64,000 bases of DNA from MKSF01 sp037190225. GTDB lineage: Bacteria; Bacteroidota; Bacteroidia; Chitinophagales; Chitinophagaceae. How positions within the stretch are numbered: the stretch's first letter is position 1; each line of letters begins with the position of its first letter. The translations under genes and the position numbers were made by a program. Below, piece by piece: positions 42,373 through 51,448 of this stretch. The DNA lies in contig JBBCJL010000006.1 in assembly GCA_037190225.1 (NCBI GenBank), positions 186,001 through 250,000 of the forward strand, written 5' to 3'. The notes under the pieces are model-generated. The model saw only the letters and a list, made by a program, of their open reading frames with translations, was not told the origin of the DNA and made no database searches.

Positions 42373-43818
42373 ATGATTCGTGTGTATTTTGACTGGAATG
42401 TCATTAGTAATTTAAAAAGACTTGAATTTAAAGAACTAAATGACTTTATTACTGAATATAAGGAAAAATTACTATTTCCTTATTCTCCGGCACATTTTAA
42501 AGATTTGATGAAGAGCTATTCTTCAGATAATGTTCACTTCAATATAGATTTAGAAAAACTAAATTACTTATCAGGCAAGCACCTAATCCGTTGGAGTAAA
42601 AATGGTGTGGAGCCTCTTTTCAGAACACCACAAGAGTATTTTAAAATCGAAAAGCAGTATTCAAAAATTGACTATAGTGATGCTTTTGATTTCGAAAAAA
42701 TGTTTTCTGAGTTGGATAAAGATGGAAAAGAGTTAGGCTTGGAAAATATAGGAGCATTGATAAAGATGCTATTCCAACTCCAACCTGCAGGTATTCCTAT
42801 TACAGAAGAAAGTAAAAAAATACTATCTAATATATTTCCAAATCTTAATAACAATTCTAGCATGTGGGAATTTACAAAGGACTTTGGACCTTTTGCAAAG
42901 AATCTGTTGCAGGATGGTAATTATTATAAAGATTTTAGAAAAAATATTGGTGGGAAAGGGTTCAGACTGGAAGCAAATGCAGGTAATTGGAATGAGGACG
43001 AAGTAATTAAAAACATTGATAATTTTCTACTTTCCTTTAATGCCAATATGACTTTTCTGGAGTGGGTTGAACTTGCACTAAAAAAATATAAAGAGCCGTA
43101 TACTTACTATGAGTTTTATACAACGGCATATCTGATGCTTGATATGATAGGTTATAAGTCAGATAAGTTACCCAAACCTACTGATAACATGCAGAATATT
43201 CAAACAGATTCAGAACATTCATTCTATGGAGCTCACTGCGATTATTTCGTTGCTATTGATAAAAAGCTTAGGACAAAGAGTAAGGTCTTATATAATGAAT
43301 TTAATATTCCCGTAAAAGTTTTAACTCCTGAAGAGTTTTTAAATGAGATTAAACAAGTCATTCATAAAAGAAATAACCAACATAGCTTTCTTGATGAAAT
43401 TTTTTGTTTTTGTAAAAGTGAAAACATTGTTGAATCTTATCCGATATCAGAAGAAAATGAGGTCGTGACTCATGTATTAAAATTACCTGTATTCTATTTT
43501 GATTTTTTTAACTATGTAACATACCATTTTTATAAAGATGAGAATTGTATAATTTTAATATTTAAGAGGGCATTTAAAAACTATTCTCGGTTTATTTATT
43601 ACACCGAAGCTGAACGATGTATTGATACAATATGTAATTTCTTCGGATATAAAGACAAGATAGAGCTGGAACAAAAGAAAAAAGAATTTGTATACGGAGA
43701 GGCGTCTATCGAATTTTTGTGGCGATTTAGTGGAGGTATTATTAAATTAGAGAAAGATGAAGAAACCAAGCGACCTGTTTTAGTTTATGTGATTAAAATT
43801 TCTGATAAAAATGGTTGA
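42373..43818 (+). CDS. PIN-like nuclease candidate in an AT-rich island, otherwise unrecognised
   Basis: A 481-residue cytoplasmic protein with base composition unlike anything nearby: A/T at nearly all third positions, about one third GC by eye. The N-terminus MIRVYFDWNVISNL has the first PIN-domain strand with D7 and N9 (compare VxxDTNVIS of VapC-type nucleases), and PYSPAHFKDLM supplies a second acidic residue (D44). Much later, EHSFYGAHCDYFVAIDKKLRTKSKVLYNEFNIPVKVLTPEEF (281-322) matches the closing part of PIN folds, with D290 and D296. A helical insert of over 200 residues separates the halves, and about 150 further residues follow. Alone, with no antitoxin partner visible. Defence, toxin or RNA-cleaving role is inference. 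Confidence 0.7.
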   Translation: MIRVYFDWNVISNLKRLEFKELNDFITEYKEKLLFPYSPAHFKDLMKSYSSDNVHFNIDLEKLNYLSGKHLIRWSKNGVEPLFRTPQEYFKIEKQYSKIDYSDAFDFEKMFSELDKDGKELGLENIGALIKMLFQLQPAGIPITEESKKILSNIFPNLNNNSSMWEFTKDFGPFAKNLLQDGNYYKDFRKNIGGKGFRLEANAGNWNEDEVIKNIDNFLLSFNANMTFLEWVELALKKYKEPYTYYEFYTTAYLMLDMIGYKSDKLPKPTDNMQNIQTDSEHSFYGAHCDYFVAIDKKLRTKSKVLYNEFNIPVKVLTPEEFLNEIKQVIHKRNNQHSFLDEIFCFCKSENIVESYPISEENEVVTHVLKLPVFYFDFFNYVTYHFYKDENCIILIFKRAFKNYSRFIYYTEAERCIDTICNFFGYKDKIELEQKKKEFVYGEASIEFLWRFSGGIIKLEKDEETKRPVLVYVIKISDKNG

Positions 43819-43841
43819 AATAATAACCTGTCTGATCAAAA

Positions 43842-43866
43842 GGCTTCGACAGGCTCAGCCTGACAG
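43842..43866. repeat. Short interspersed palindromic repeat, second family
   Basis: GGCTTCGACAGGCTCAGCCT then GACAG, containing the palindrome CAGGCT-C-AGCCTG. It sits between the AT-rich gene and the Sco-like gene, marking the right edge of the island. Confidence 0.6.
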
Positions 43867-43885
43867 TGGGAATGAGAGTTGAAGA

Positions 43886-44539
43886 TCATAAAGCACCTTC
43901 CTGCAATAAGGTCTTTGCATCGTTGATGAGCTGGCCTACATGCTTCATATCTGTTCCGTCATAATAACCCCTGATCCTTTGTTGCCTGTCAATGAGCACT
44001 ATTTTATCGGAATGGATGAACCCGCCGTTCTCCATATTGGTAGTATCCCGTTCTGCGAGGAGTAAATACTTATACCTTAAAAACCCGTAAATACTGTCAG
44101 CGCTTTGTCCTGTCAGAAAATACCGGTTTTTACCTGTGATGTTTTTATTTTCACAATATTTATGCAGTATATCAGGTGTATCAAATGCCGGGTCGACTGT
44201 TTGGGAAATAATATAAAAATCAGGCTCGCTGCCCAGTATGCTATGAATACTATCCAGAGTTATTTCCAGTAAGGTATCTGTTTTAGTCTGAAAGGTGGAG
44301 TGAAAACAACTGACTATAAATACTTTATGCTTTAATGTGTTATCATCGACCGTATCATTGAACTGGTTCAGGAAAGAAAACGGACCAATGGTGTGGTACA
44401 CTGTATCCATGCTTGCTTTCCCGTTACGGATCACTGTATCCACCTTCATTTCACCAAATATTGGCAAAGGCGCAGGATTTCGGTGGTCAGCACAGGAAAT
44501 CAATAAGACTAAAAGGAATACGCTGATGAGCTGATGCAT
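43886..44539 (-). CDS. Sco1/SenC-like lipoprotein lacking the CxxxC motif
   Basis: A lipoprotein of about 217 residues. The ATG at 44539 gives MHQLISVFLLVLLISC, lipidated at Cys16; an upstream ATG adds eight residues. The mature region shows the Sco pattern: LPIFGE, IGPFSFLNQFNDTVDDNTLKHKVFIVSCFHS, and late GFIHSDKIVLIDRQQRIRGYYDGTD with the conserved His. Classical Sco proteins deliver copper to cytochrome oxidase and use C-x3-C plus His. Here the segment reads VSCFHSTFQTKT, so only one Cys remains. Copper-chaperone function is doubtful; a thiol-oxidoreductase-like or structural role is possible. Monocistronic. Confidence 0.75.
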   Translation of the reverse strand: MHQLISVFLLVLLISCADHRNPAPLPIFGEMKVDTVIRNGKASMDTVYHTIGPFSFLNQFNDTVDDNTLKHKVFIVSCFHSTFQTKTDTLLEITLDSIHSILGSEPDFYIISQTVDPAFDTPDILHKYCENKNITGKNRYFLTGQSADSIYGFLRYKYLLLAERDTTNMENGGFIHSDKIVLIDRQQRIRGYYDGTDMKHVGQLINDAKTLLQEGAL

Positions 44540-44563
44540 ATCTATAAGATATTGAAAATTCAT

Positions 44564-44908
44564 TGGATTGATCCTTTGCCCCTGCGGCTACCGGTTTGGG
44601 TATCACTCAAGGCAGGATTTTTGAGGTGTAAAGTTAAGTTCCCCATATGCTAAACCAAAGCGAATGTTTGTAACTGATTAATCATTCTAAGCGAAAATAA
44701 ACTACGGAGTGTGGTTATAATAGCTGCGGTGGAACTCTGGCTCAGCCTGACACCAGGAAGTTTACTTGTCACCGGCAGCCTTTATCAAAGGAGCATATCA
44801 TAACGAAACCGGAACCGGTAAAAAGATCCTGCGGAAGTTGTTGCCAGCCGCAGGATTGTTGAGCCTCCAAAGAGGTATAGGCCCTTCGTATTGCCTTTAA
44901 TATTGCTT
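44564..44908. other. Intergenic region between the Sco-like and aldehyde dehydrogenase genes
   Basis: No gene seen. It holds a partial copy of the second repeat family near 44737 (CTGGCTCAGCCTGACACC) and the minus-strand terminator at 44821. The stretch 44640-44720 is AT-rich and could carry the Sco-like promoter. Confidence 0.5.
44821..44856 (-). terminator. Terminator of the aldehyde dehydrogenase gene
   Basis: On the minus strand: ATCCTGCGG, 13-base loop, CCGCAGGAT, then CTTTTT. Perfect nine-base stem, located 52 bases after the stop codon at 44909. Confidence 0.75.
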
Positions 44909-46375
44909 TTAAAACGCCACGCATACATTCTTGGGCTCGGTAAAAAAGCGCATAGCTTCCCAGCCGCCTTCTCTGCCCATACCGGAGCTTTTAAAGCCGC
45001 CGAAAGGTGTTCTCAGGTCGCGGAGCAGCCAGGTATTGATCCAGATGATACCGCTGTGTACACGGGCGGCTACCCGGTGGGCTTTGCTGATATCCTGTGT
45101 CCAGATGGTGGCGGACAGCCCGTAATCCGAAGTATTGGCCAGCTGTAAGGCCTCTTCCGTAGTGTCAAATTTTTGCAGCGTGACCACAGGGCCGAATATT
45201 TCTTCCATATTGGTCAGCGTACCCGGTCCGAGACCTTCAATAACGGTAGGGGCGATAAAGAGCCCTTTGCTGCACCGGCCTTCCGGCTGTATGCTGTAGC
45301 CGCCGTGGAGAATACTGCCGCCTTCTTCCTTCGCTCTTGCTATACAGGACATGACCTTGTCAAAGTGCAATTGGCTTACTACGGCGCCCTGCTTACTGTC
45401 AGCATCCAGAGGGTCGCCTACCGTGAGCTGCTGTACTTTTGCTATAAAAGCAGACTTGAATTTTTCGTAGATGGAAGCCTGCACGAGTATCCGGCTGCCG
45501 CACAGGCATATTTGTCCCTGGTTGGCGAAAGAGGACTGTACGGTAGTAGCCAGCATACGGTCAAAATCACAATCTTCGAAAATGATATTGGGGTTTTTGC
45601 CGCCCAGCTCCAGTGACATCTTTTTGAACATAGGAGCAGCTACCCCGGCAATATGCTTACCGGCCCTTGTGCTGCCGGTAAAGGATATGGCCTTTATGGA
45701 GGGATGCTCCACGATGGCCGCGCCGCAGGCGGTGCCGTCACCATGGAGAATGTTCAGCACGCCGGGAGGCAGGCCGGCTTCATGGGCTATCCTGGTCAGC
45801 AGGTAAGCGGTCATCGGCGTCACTTCTGAAGGCTTGGCCACTACGCAGTTGCCGGTAGCCAGGGCCGGAGCTATTTTCCAGGTAAAGAGGTACAGCGGCA
45901 GGTTCCATGGAGCAATGCACCCCACCACGCCGATGGGTTGCCGTAAGGTATAATTGACGGCCCGGTCCTCCATGCTATGGCTTTCGGATGCGAAGTGCAT
46001 ACAGGCCGTGGCAAAGAACCTGAAATTTTCCGCTGCTCTCGGTATGTCCACTTTTTTGCTCAGCCACAGGGGCTTCCCGTTATCATTGGACTCGGCCAGC
46101 GCCAGGACATCTAAATTGCTTTCAATGATCTCCGCTATTTTATTAAGGATCCTGAACCTGAATTCAGGGGTGGTCTTTTTCCATGATTCGAAGACGGCTG
46201 CGGCTGCTTCATAGGCCGCATCCACATCTGCTGCGGTGCTGTTGGGTATCCGGCTGTACACCTCTCCCGTGGCGGGATTGATGTTCGGCAGGTACTGTCC
46301 CTGCTGCGGGGCCTGCCAGGATCCGTTGATATAATTGTCTATCTTTTCCGGGGTGCTTAAATCTAATGAGGTCAT
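44909..46375 (-). CDS. NAD-dependent aldehyde dehydrogenase, ALDH8 / 2-aminomuconate semialdehyde type
   Basis: A 488-residue cytoplasmic dehydrogenase. Cofactor and catalytic motifs are complete: PWNLPLYLFTWKIAPALATGNCVVAKPSEVTP, ISFTGSTRAGKHIA, the general base Glu in LELGGKNPNIIF and the nucleophile Cys in NQGQICLCGSR, then EEIFGPVVTL and the end INTWLLRDLRTPFGGFKSSGMGREGG. That last segment is characteristic of the 2-hydroxymuconate / 2-aminomuconate semialdehyde group. It may thus act late in tryptophan (kynurenine) or aromatic-ring degradation. No other pathway gene lies in the window, so the substrate is tentative. Monocistronic with own terminator. Confidence 0.93.
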   Translation of the reverse strand: MTSLDLSTPEKIDNYINGSWQAPQQGQYLPNINPATGEVYSRIPNSTAADVDAAYEAAAAVFESWKKTTPEFRFRILNKIAEIIESNLDVLALAESNDNGKPLWLSKKVDIPRAAENFRFFATACMHFASESHSMEDRAVNYTLRQPIGVVGCIAPWNLPLYLFTWKIAPALATGNCVVAKPSEVTPMTAYLLTRIAHEAGLPPGVLNILHGDGTACGAAIVEHPSIKAISFTGSTRAGKHIAGVAAPMFKKMSLELGGKNPNIIFEDCDFDRMLATTVQSSFANQGQICLCGSRILVQASIYEKFKSAFIAKVQQLTVGDPLDADSKQGAVVSQLHFDKVMSCIARAKEEGGSILHGGYSIQPEGRCSKGLFIAPTVIEGLGPGTLTNMEEIFGPVVTLQKFDTTEEALQLANTSDYGLSATIWTQDISKAHRVAARVHSGIIWINTWLLRDLRTPFGGFKSSGMGREGGWEAMRFFTEPKNVCVAF

Positions 46376-46414
46376 TGTCTGTGCTTACGCTGAATATATG
46401 TTTTGGGTGTAATG

Positions 46415-49400
46415 TTAAAAATCGGTGCCTATTGAAATATGATACTTGAAATTCCTGTCCAGGTTCATTGCGGCATCAAACTTCAGGAAATATCCCAACA
46501 GCTTGGTCCTGACCCCTAACCCGTAGCCTACGGCTATCAGGTCCTGGTTCTCTGCCGCCACCTGTACGGTCACCACGGGGGTGTTGGGCCTTTGGGGCCA
46601 GTAGAAGGAAGCGGCCCTTTTGGTATTGCGCTCACGGGAGGCGAGCAGGCCTTCCCAGGCGCTTCCTACATCCAGGAAGCCGACCAGCTGGAGGTTCTTC
46701 AGTATGGAAGAATTGGTGGTCCTGTTGAATATGGTGGAGACCACCGGCACGCGTATCTCTGTATTGAGCAGGGCGTAGGTATTGCCGTTCAGCACATTCT
46801 GGCTATATCCTCTCATATTGGTCACCAGCGCCTGGTAAGCGTAATTCTGGTATTCCGTAGGCATCATACCCCTGGACCATTGCGGGGACATTTCATTATC
46901 CATACCGCCCAGGTAATAGATGATCTGCTGGGAGCCGAACGCATGGGCGCCGGAGCCGCGGATGGCCAGGATGCTGGTCCGGAACAGCGGCTTGTAATAC
47001 CGGATATCGAAGCCCAGGTTGGCAATGTAGGACGTTTTCCGGTATTCGTAGCCATGCAGGGTGTAATACTCATTATTGTCGTTGAGCTTATACATCAGGT
47101 CGCCGAATATTTTCAGTCTCAGGCCATTCCAGATATTGAACAAGGGCATTTTGGTATTATCGTACATATATTCCAGGTGGAGGTTGGTCCAGTGGTCTTT
47201 TATGCTGGGGAGTATAAGGCTGTAAAACTCTGTCGCTTTCAGTGTCATCTGGTTCTGGCGGTAAGATACATTGCCCTTGATGGTGGACACCTTGTCCAGC
47301 GGACGGCTGAAGTCAAACTGCAGGAAATGGCTGGTGGAATTTCCCTGCACTTCCAGTGGCATGTTGGAATTGATGATAAAGCTGTACCCGGATATGTTCT
47401 TGCTGGAGAAATAAGAGAAGCCCCAGTCTGTCCTCCTGGTGAGGTTCTCGTACCGCCCGAAGTAGGACAGGCCTCTCAGCGAGGGCGGGATCCTTACGCC
47501 GCCTATGAACCTGTGGTTCTCGAACTGGTCGTAAAGGCCGCCTACAACCAGGAACGCAAGGCCCGGGTTGGGGTACTGGCCCATATTATGGAAATAGCTC
47601 TGGTATTTGTTGAAGAGGACGCTGTTGTCCAGGTTCAGGCCCAGGTAGTCTATCTTGACGCTGGAACGGGCGGCGTTGGACCGCATGGTTATAAAGGTGC
47701 TGTCCACATAGATAACGGAGGTGTCGGATATATAGGCGCGTCTTACCGGGTCGTAAAAGGTAGGGCGGGTGCTGCTTGCCTGTTCAGCGGGGTTGTTCTT
47801 GATATTGAGCTGCTCCGCAAATTTTTCCGCTTCCTGCTGTTCCTGCCTGGCTATATTATACTGCTCTTCCGTATTGAACGGTGTCTGAAAATCATTGCCG
47901 GCAGTGATGCGGAACTTATCGTTATCATCAAAGAAATCTGAAGCGGCAGGCCTTACAGGCTGCATCTCCACGTTGTCGTTACCGGTGCCGCCGGATGCTT
48001 TCAGCAGGTAGGCCTTATCCAGCCTGTTTTCCACGAAAGGATTGGGTGTGACCTCCTTAGGTGCAAGGTGACCCCAGGGAGCCGGCAGCTCGGCAGGTCT
48101 GAAAAAATAATTCAGCGTGTCTTTTTCCTGCACTACGTCTATGATCTTCTGGCCGCTGGGGTGATATTGCTGGAACAGGATGCCGTTATTGTAATTGGTT
48201 ACGGGGATCACATAGGCCGAGTCCATATTCTGCGCATTCCTTCCGAACATGACCACATACCTGTTGCTGATACCGCTGACATCCGACAGGAATGCGAAGT
48301 TATCCATGCCGTAGGGGATCACATCCTTGATACGGCCCTCAAAATTTTCCGTCAGCGCCAGCAGCTGGTACCTTTTCGTGGTGCTGTTGTAAAAGAAGGC
48401 TTTCATATTGCCGGTCGGCAATTCATTCGGCAGCGCCTTGATATTGATCAGCGGTTCCGGGCGGTTGGAAAGGAAAACAATGCCTTTACGGGAGCCGCCG
48501 CTCACAAATACGGGATCTGCGTCATCCCAGGAATCGTTCGTGATCGGGTTGATCCTGGAGCGCTTTATATAGTATTCATAAATATCGCTTTGCCCGTTCT
48601 TGATGCCGCTGAACACAATGAATTCGTCATCTTCCATAAATGTGAACCCGGTGATCCTGTCAATTTTGTTTTTAGGAATGATATGATTGATAACACGGGC
48701 CTTATTGGCATCGTAAATCCGTATCCGTATCCTGTCATTCTCCTTATAGACGATACCCAGGCGAAAGCCGGTATTGCTCCAGGCGATAATAGGGTAGTCC
48801 GGATCGCCTTTATCCTCATAATTTAAGACGCCCGATTTCAGGATCCTGCCCTGTGTTCGCTCCCCGTCCTTGAGATTGGTCTTTTCCAGCACCACCTCGT
48901 ATTCCCCGTCCCGGTGGATCACGTATGCAATGTCCTTTCCCTGGGGAGATACGAATACCCTGGATATCCTTTCATTCGGCCTGGCCGCGGGTATGCCCGC
49001 CAGCTTTTCGTCATAGGTGATGGCATCATACCTGGTCAGCTCCTGTGTATAGTGCTGTTTGTAAAAATCTATAAAGCTTACGTAAAAGGTTTTCAGGTCC
49101 TGGCCTACGGTCAGCTTCATCGCGGCATTGAGCCCGCTTTTCACCTGTGTCATATACAGGAGATTGCGGATGCTGTTCTCCCCGTACTGGGTCTCTATAT
49201 ACTTCCATACCGCTTTTCCTACCAGCCTCGGGTAATCCGTGCTGACCTGGATAAAGTTTTTGGAAGTGATGTCTTCCCGCAGCACCATATTCTTCCACTC
49301 GTTTTCATCCTCGGAGGTCCAGCCCTTTACGATATAATCCACATAGCCTTCCGTAGCCCACCTGGGCAGGTCCAGCATGACCATATTCTTGACGATCTCC

Positions 49401-49909
49401 CGGAAGCTCTCCCCGAACATCATGCGCTCCATTACGATCTGGGCCATACCTCTCCTCAACTGCTCCTTGAGATGGTTATGGTTGCCGTTGAAATATACCG
49501 CCAGCTTGTCGCCCACTACATCCACCTTACCGGCATGATTATTGTTGCTGAACTGGCTAGGTCGCTCCAGCCCTATGTTGCTCTGGTCGAAATCATCAAA
49601 ATTGTTGTACAGGATCACATTGATCCGCTCGGGGAACAGCCCGCCGAGCCTTTTCTCTATGGCCACGATATCACGTTCCACCTGCTCCACCACGAAGCGG
49701 GCAAGCTCCCTGCCGGCCCTGTCATAGTGATAGATCCTGAAATTGGAGCCGTCATAATATTTCCAGCTGAACGTCCTGTACTGGACACGCTGCTTTCCGA
49801 ATATTTCGGGATTATACTGGGCGTTGACCTCAGAGATACAGCAGGTGGCCAGCAATAGATTGATTATCAGTAATATATTTTTATGCTTGCGGTTATTCAT
49901 CATGTGCAC
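46415..49909 (-). CDS. Outer-membrane fusion: decayed peptidase-MA-like domain, TolB-type propeller, beta-barrel
   Basis: A 1164-residue exported protein with signal KNILLIINLLLATCCISEVNAQ (a start at 49900 would drop three residues). Residues about 40-260 look like a gluzincin (peptidase-MA) domain: RINVILYNNFDDF, and LDLPRWATEGYVDYIVKGW is the usual downstream signature. However, the HExxH site reads RRGMAQIVME, so it should be inactive. Next is a TolB/DPP-like propeller (repeats such as DIAYVIHRDGEYEVVLEK and DDEFIVFSGIKNGQSDIYEY). After a disordered linker the last about 350 residues form a surface-antigen-type barrel ending YHISIGTDF. It is probably an outer-membrane scaffold or channel. 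Convergent with the aldehyde dehydrogenase? No: same strand, 39 bases upstream of it. Confidence 0.82.
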   Translation of the reverse strand: MHMMNNRKHKNILLIINLLLATCCISEVNAQYNPEIFGKQRVQYRTFSWKYYDGSNFRIYHYDRAGRELARFVVEQVERDIVAIEKRLGGLFPERINVILYNNFDDFDQSNIGLERPSQFSNNNHAGKVDVVGDKLAVYFNGNHNHLKEQLRRGMAQIVMERMMFGESFREIVKNMVMLDLPRWATEGYVDYIVKGWTSEDENEWKNMVLREDITSKNFIQVSTDYPRLVGKAVWKYIETQYGENSIRNLLYMTQVKSGLNAAMKLTVGQDLKTFYVSFIDFYKQHYTQELTRYDAITYDEKLAGIPAARPNERISRVFVSPQGKDIAYVIHRDGEYEVVLEKTNLKDGERTQGRILKSGVLNYEDKGDPDYPIIAWSNTGFRLGIVYKENDRIRIRIYDANKARVINHIIPKNKIDRITGFTFMEDDEFIVFSGIKNGQSDIYEYYIKRSRINPITNDSWDDADPVFVSGGSRKGIVFLSNRPEPLINIKALPNELPTGNMKAFFYNSTTKRYQLLALTENFEGRIKDVIPYGMDNFAFLSDVSGISNRYVVMFGRNAQNMDSAYVIPVTNYNNGILFQQYHPSGQKIIDVVQEKDTLNYFFRPAELPAPWGHLAPKEVTPNPFVENRLDKAYLLKASGGTGNDNVEMQPVRPAASDFFDDNDKFRITAGNDFQTPFNTEEQYNIARQEQQEAEKFAEQLNIKNNPAEQASSTRPTFYDPVRRAYISDTSVIYVDSTFITMRSNAARSSVKIDYLGLNLDNSVLFNKYQSYFHNMGQYPNPGLAFLVVGGLYDQFENHRFIGGVRIPPSLRGLSYFGRYENLTRRTDWGFSYFSSKNISGYSFIINSNMPLEVQGNSTSHFLQFDFSRPLDKVSTIKGNVSYRQNQMTLKATEFYSLILPSIKDHWTNLHLEYMYDNTKMPLFNIWNGLRLKIFGDLMYKLNDNNEYYTLHGYEYRKTSYIANLGFDIRYYKPLFRTSILAIRGSGAHAFGSQQIIYYLGGMDNEMSPQWSRGMMPTEYQNYAYQALVTNMRGYSQNVLNGNTYALLNTEIRVPVVSTIFNRTTNSSILKNLQLVGFLDVGSAWEGLLASRERNTKRAASFYWPQRPNTPVVTVQVAAENQDLIAVGYGLGVRTKLLGYFLKFDAAMNLDRNFKYHISIGTDF

Positions 49910-50091
49910 AGGTTTTTAATACTGTAAGCCATTCCCTAGTCCCTGTAAAGCTGTTTTGCATTACCCGGTACACGAGACAATATTCCCGCCGGTGCCGGCA
50001 GGGGGATGCCTGTCCGGGCAGCGCAGAACAGGATGTAATTTACAACGTTTTTAGTGGAAAATAAAAACCTTCGTCATTAAATCTCTTTTAT

Positions 50092-50099
50092 TAATTTTG
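50092..50099 (+). promoter_or_regulatory. -7 promoter element of pgk
   Basis: TAATTTTG with a weak -33 (TTCG near 50070). The leader is about 40 bases. The 49910-50091 stretch upstream contains a GC-rich segment (CCGCCGGTGCCGGCAGGGGG) but no gene. Confidence 0.5.
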
Positions 50100-50143
50100 C
50101 ACACATTCACTTATTTTTCAAATAAATACTTTGTGTAATAACT

Positions 50144-51355
50144 ATGAGCAAATTTGAGCAGCTGAACTTTAATAAGGAAAAGGCACTGATCCGCGTGGAT
50201 TTCAACGTGCCGGTAAAAGACGGGAAGATAACAGATGATACACGTATCAGGGCGGCCCTTCCTACCATTAAAAAGGTGCTGGATGACGGCGGCAGCGTGA
50301 TCCTGATGAGCCATTGGGGCAGACCCATCAAGGATATGGCCAAGAAACCGGAGCTGACACCGGCTGATTTTTCGCTCGGCAGGATCGTTGCGCATTTGTC
50401 CGGCGCATTGGGTACAGAAGTTCAGTTTGCTGCCGACTGCATCGGGGCGGAAACGGCTGAGAAGGCTGCTGCGCTGCAGCCGGGACAGGTATTGCTGCTG
50501 GAGAACCTGAGATTGCACAGGGAAGAGGAAAAAGGTGATGAGGCGTTTGCCCGCGAATTGGCGCAATTAGGTACTTATTATATCAATGACGCCTTTGGTA
50601 CGGCACATCGTGCGCACGCGTCCACAGCCGTCATAGCTCAGTTTTTCCCTGACGATAAGAAATCGTTCGGGTATGTGATGGAAGGCGAGGTGAATGCCGC
50701 TGAGAAAGTGATAAAGAATGCCGAAAAGCCTTTTGTGGCCATCATCGGGGGGGCCAAAGTATCTGATAAGATACTGATCATCGAAAACCTCCTGGACAGC
50801 GCTACGGATATCATTATCGGCGGTGGTATGGCTTATACTTTCTTTAAGGCGCAGGGCGGCAGCATCGGTAATTCCCTGTGTGAGGATGACCGCTTTGAAA
50901 CCGCGCTGAACCTGCTGGAGAAAGCCAGGGCCAAAGGTGTGAATATCCACCTGCCTGAGGACAGCGTGATCGCTGATAAATTCGACGCTGCTGCGAACAC
51001 TCGATTATCTGACAATAATACTATCCCGGACGGGTGGATGGGACTGGATATCGGTCCCAAAGCAACCGAAGCATTTGTGAAGGTGATCACGGATTCCAGG
51101 ACGATCCTGTGGAATGGCCCTATGGGTGTATTTGAAATGGAAAAATTCCAGGCCGGTACCAAAGCGGTGGCGGAAGCAGTGAAAATAGCTACGGATAAGG
51201 GCGCTTTCAGCCTTGTAGGTGGCGGAGACAGCGTTGCGGCCGTTAATAAGTTCGGTTTTGCGGACAAGGTAAGCTATGTATCCACCGGCGGCGGAGCCAT
51301 GCTGGAATTTTTTGAAGGTAAGGAGCTTCCCGGTATCGCAGCGATCAAAAAATAA
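50144..51355 (+). CDS. pgk: Phosphoglycerate kinase
   Basis: Glycolytic kinase transferring phosphate between 1,3-bisphosphoglycerate and ADP. The 403-residue chain is complete: KALIRVDFNVPVKDGKITDDTRIRAALPTI, SHWGRP (most homologues have SHLGRP), LLENLRLHREEEKGD, FGTAHRAHAST, GGAKVSDKI, IIGGGMAYTF, NGPMGVFE and the nucleotide-binding end SLVGGGDSVAAVNKFG...STGGGAMLEFFEG. The Trp in SHWGRP is a modest oddity near the substrate-binding loop and is probably tolerated. Own promoter and a strong terminator make it monocistronic. Confidence 0.97.
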   Translation: MSKFEQLNFNKEKALIRVDFNVPVKDGKITDDTRIRAALPTIKKVLDDGGSVILMSHWGRPIKDMAKKPELTPADFSLGRIVAHLSGALGTEVQFAADCIGAETAEKAAALQPGQVLLLENLRLHREEEKGDEAFARELAQLGTYYINDAFGTAHRAHASTAVIAQFFPDDKKSFGYVMEGEVNAAEKVIKNAEKPFVAIIGGAKVSDKILIIENLLDSATDIIIGGGMAYTFFKAQGGSIGNSLCEDDRFETALNLLEKARAKGVNIHLPEDSVIADKFDAAANTRLSDNNTIPDGWMGLDIGPKATEAFVKVITDSRTILWNGPMGVFEMEKFQAGTKAVAEAVKIATDKGAFSLVGGGDSVAAVNKFGFADKVSYVSTGGGAMLEFFEGKELPGIAAIKK

Positions 51356-51368
51356 GCTATATGATATG

Positions 51369-51417
51369 CCGGACAAAAAAAGACTGCTTTACTATAAAGC
51401 AGTCTTTTTTTGTCCGG
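51369..51417. terminator. Bidirectional terminator between pgk and trmD
   Basis: A perfect 22-base stem around loop ACTAT: the left arm begins CCGGACAAAAAAAGACTG and the right arm is its complement, giving T runs on both strands. It serves both convergent genes. Confidence 0.95.
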
Positions 51418-51448
51418 TAAATGTATAAAGAACCGGGGTGCATTATCT

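Noticed and set aside
42066..43870. Insertion sequence or integrated element carrying the PIN-like gene
   Set aside because: No transposase, integrase, terminal inverted repeats, target duplication or tRNA was found at the edges; only base composition marks the island.
46592..47941. 449-codon plus-strand frame opposite the large barrel fusion gene
   Set aside because: Product is a low-information shadow with no signal peptide or motif; the minus-strand gene has signal, signature and barrel end.
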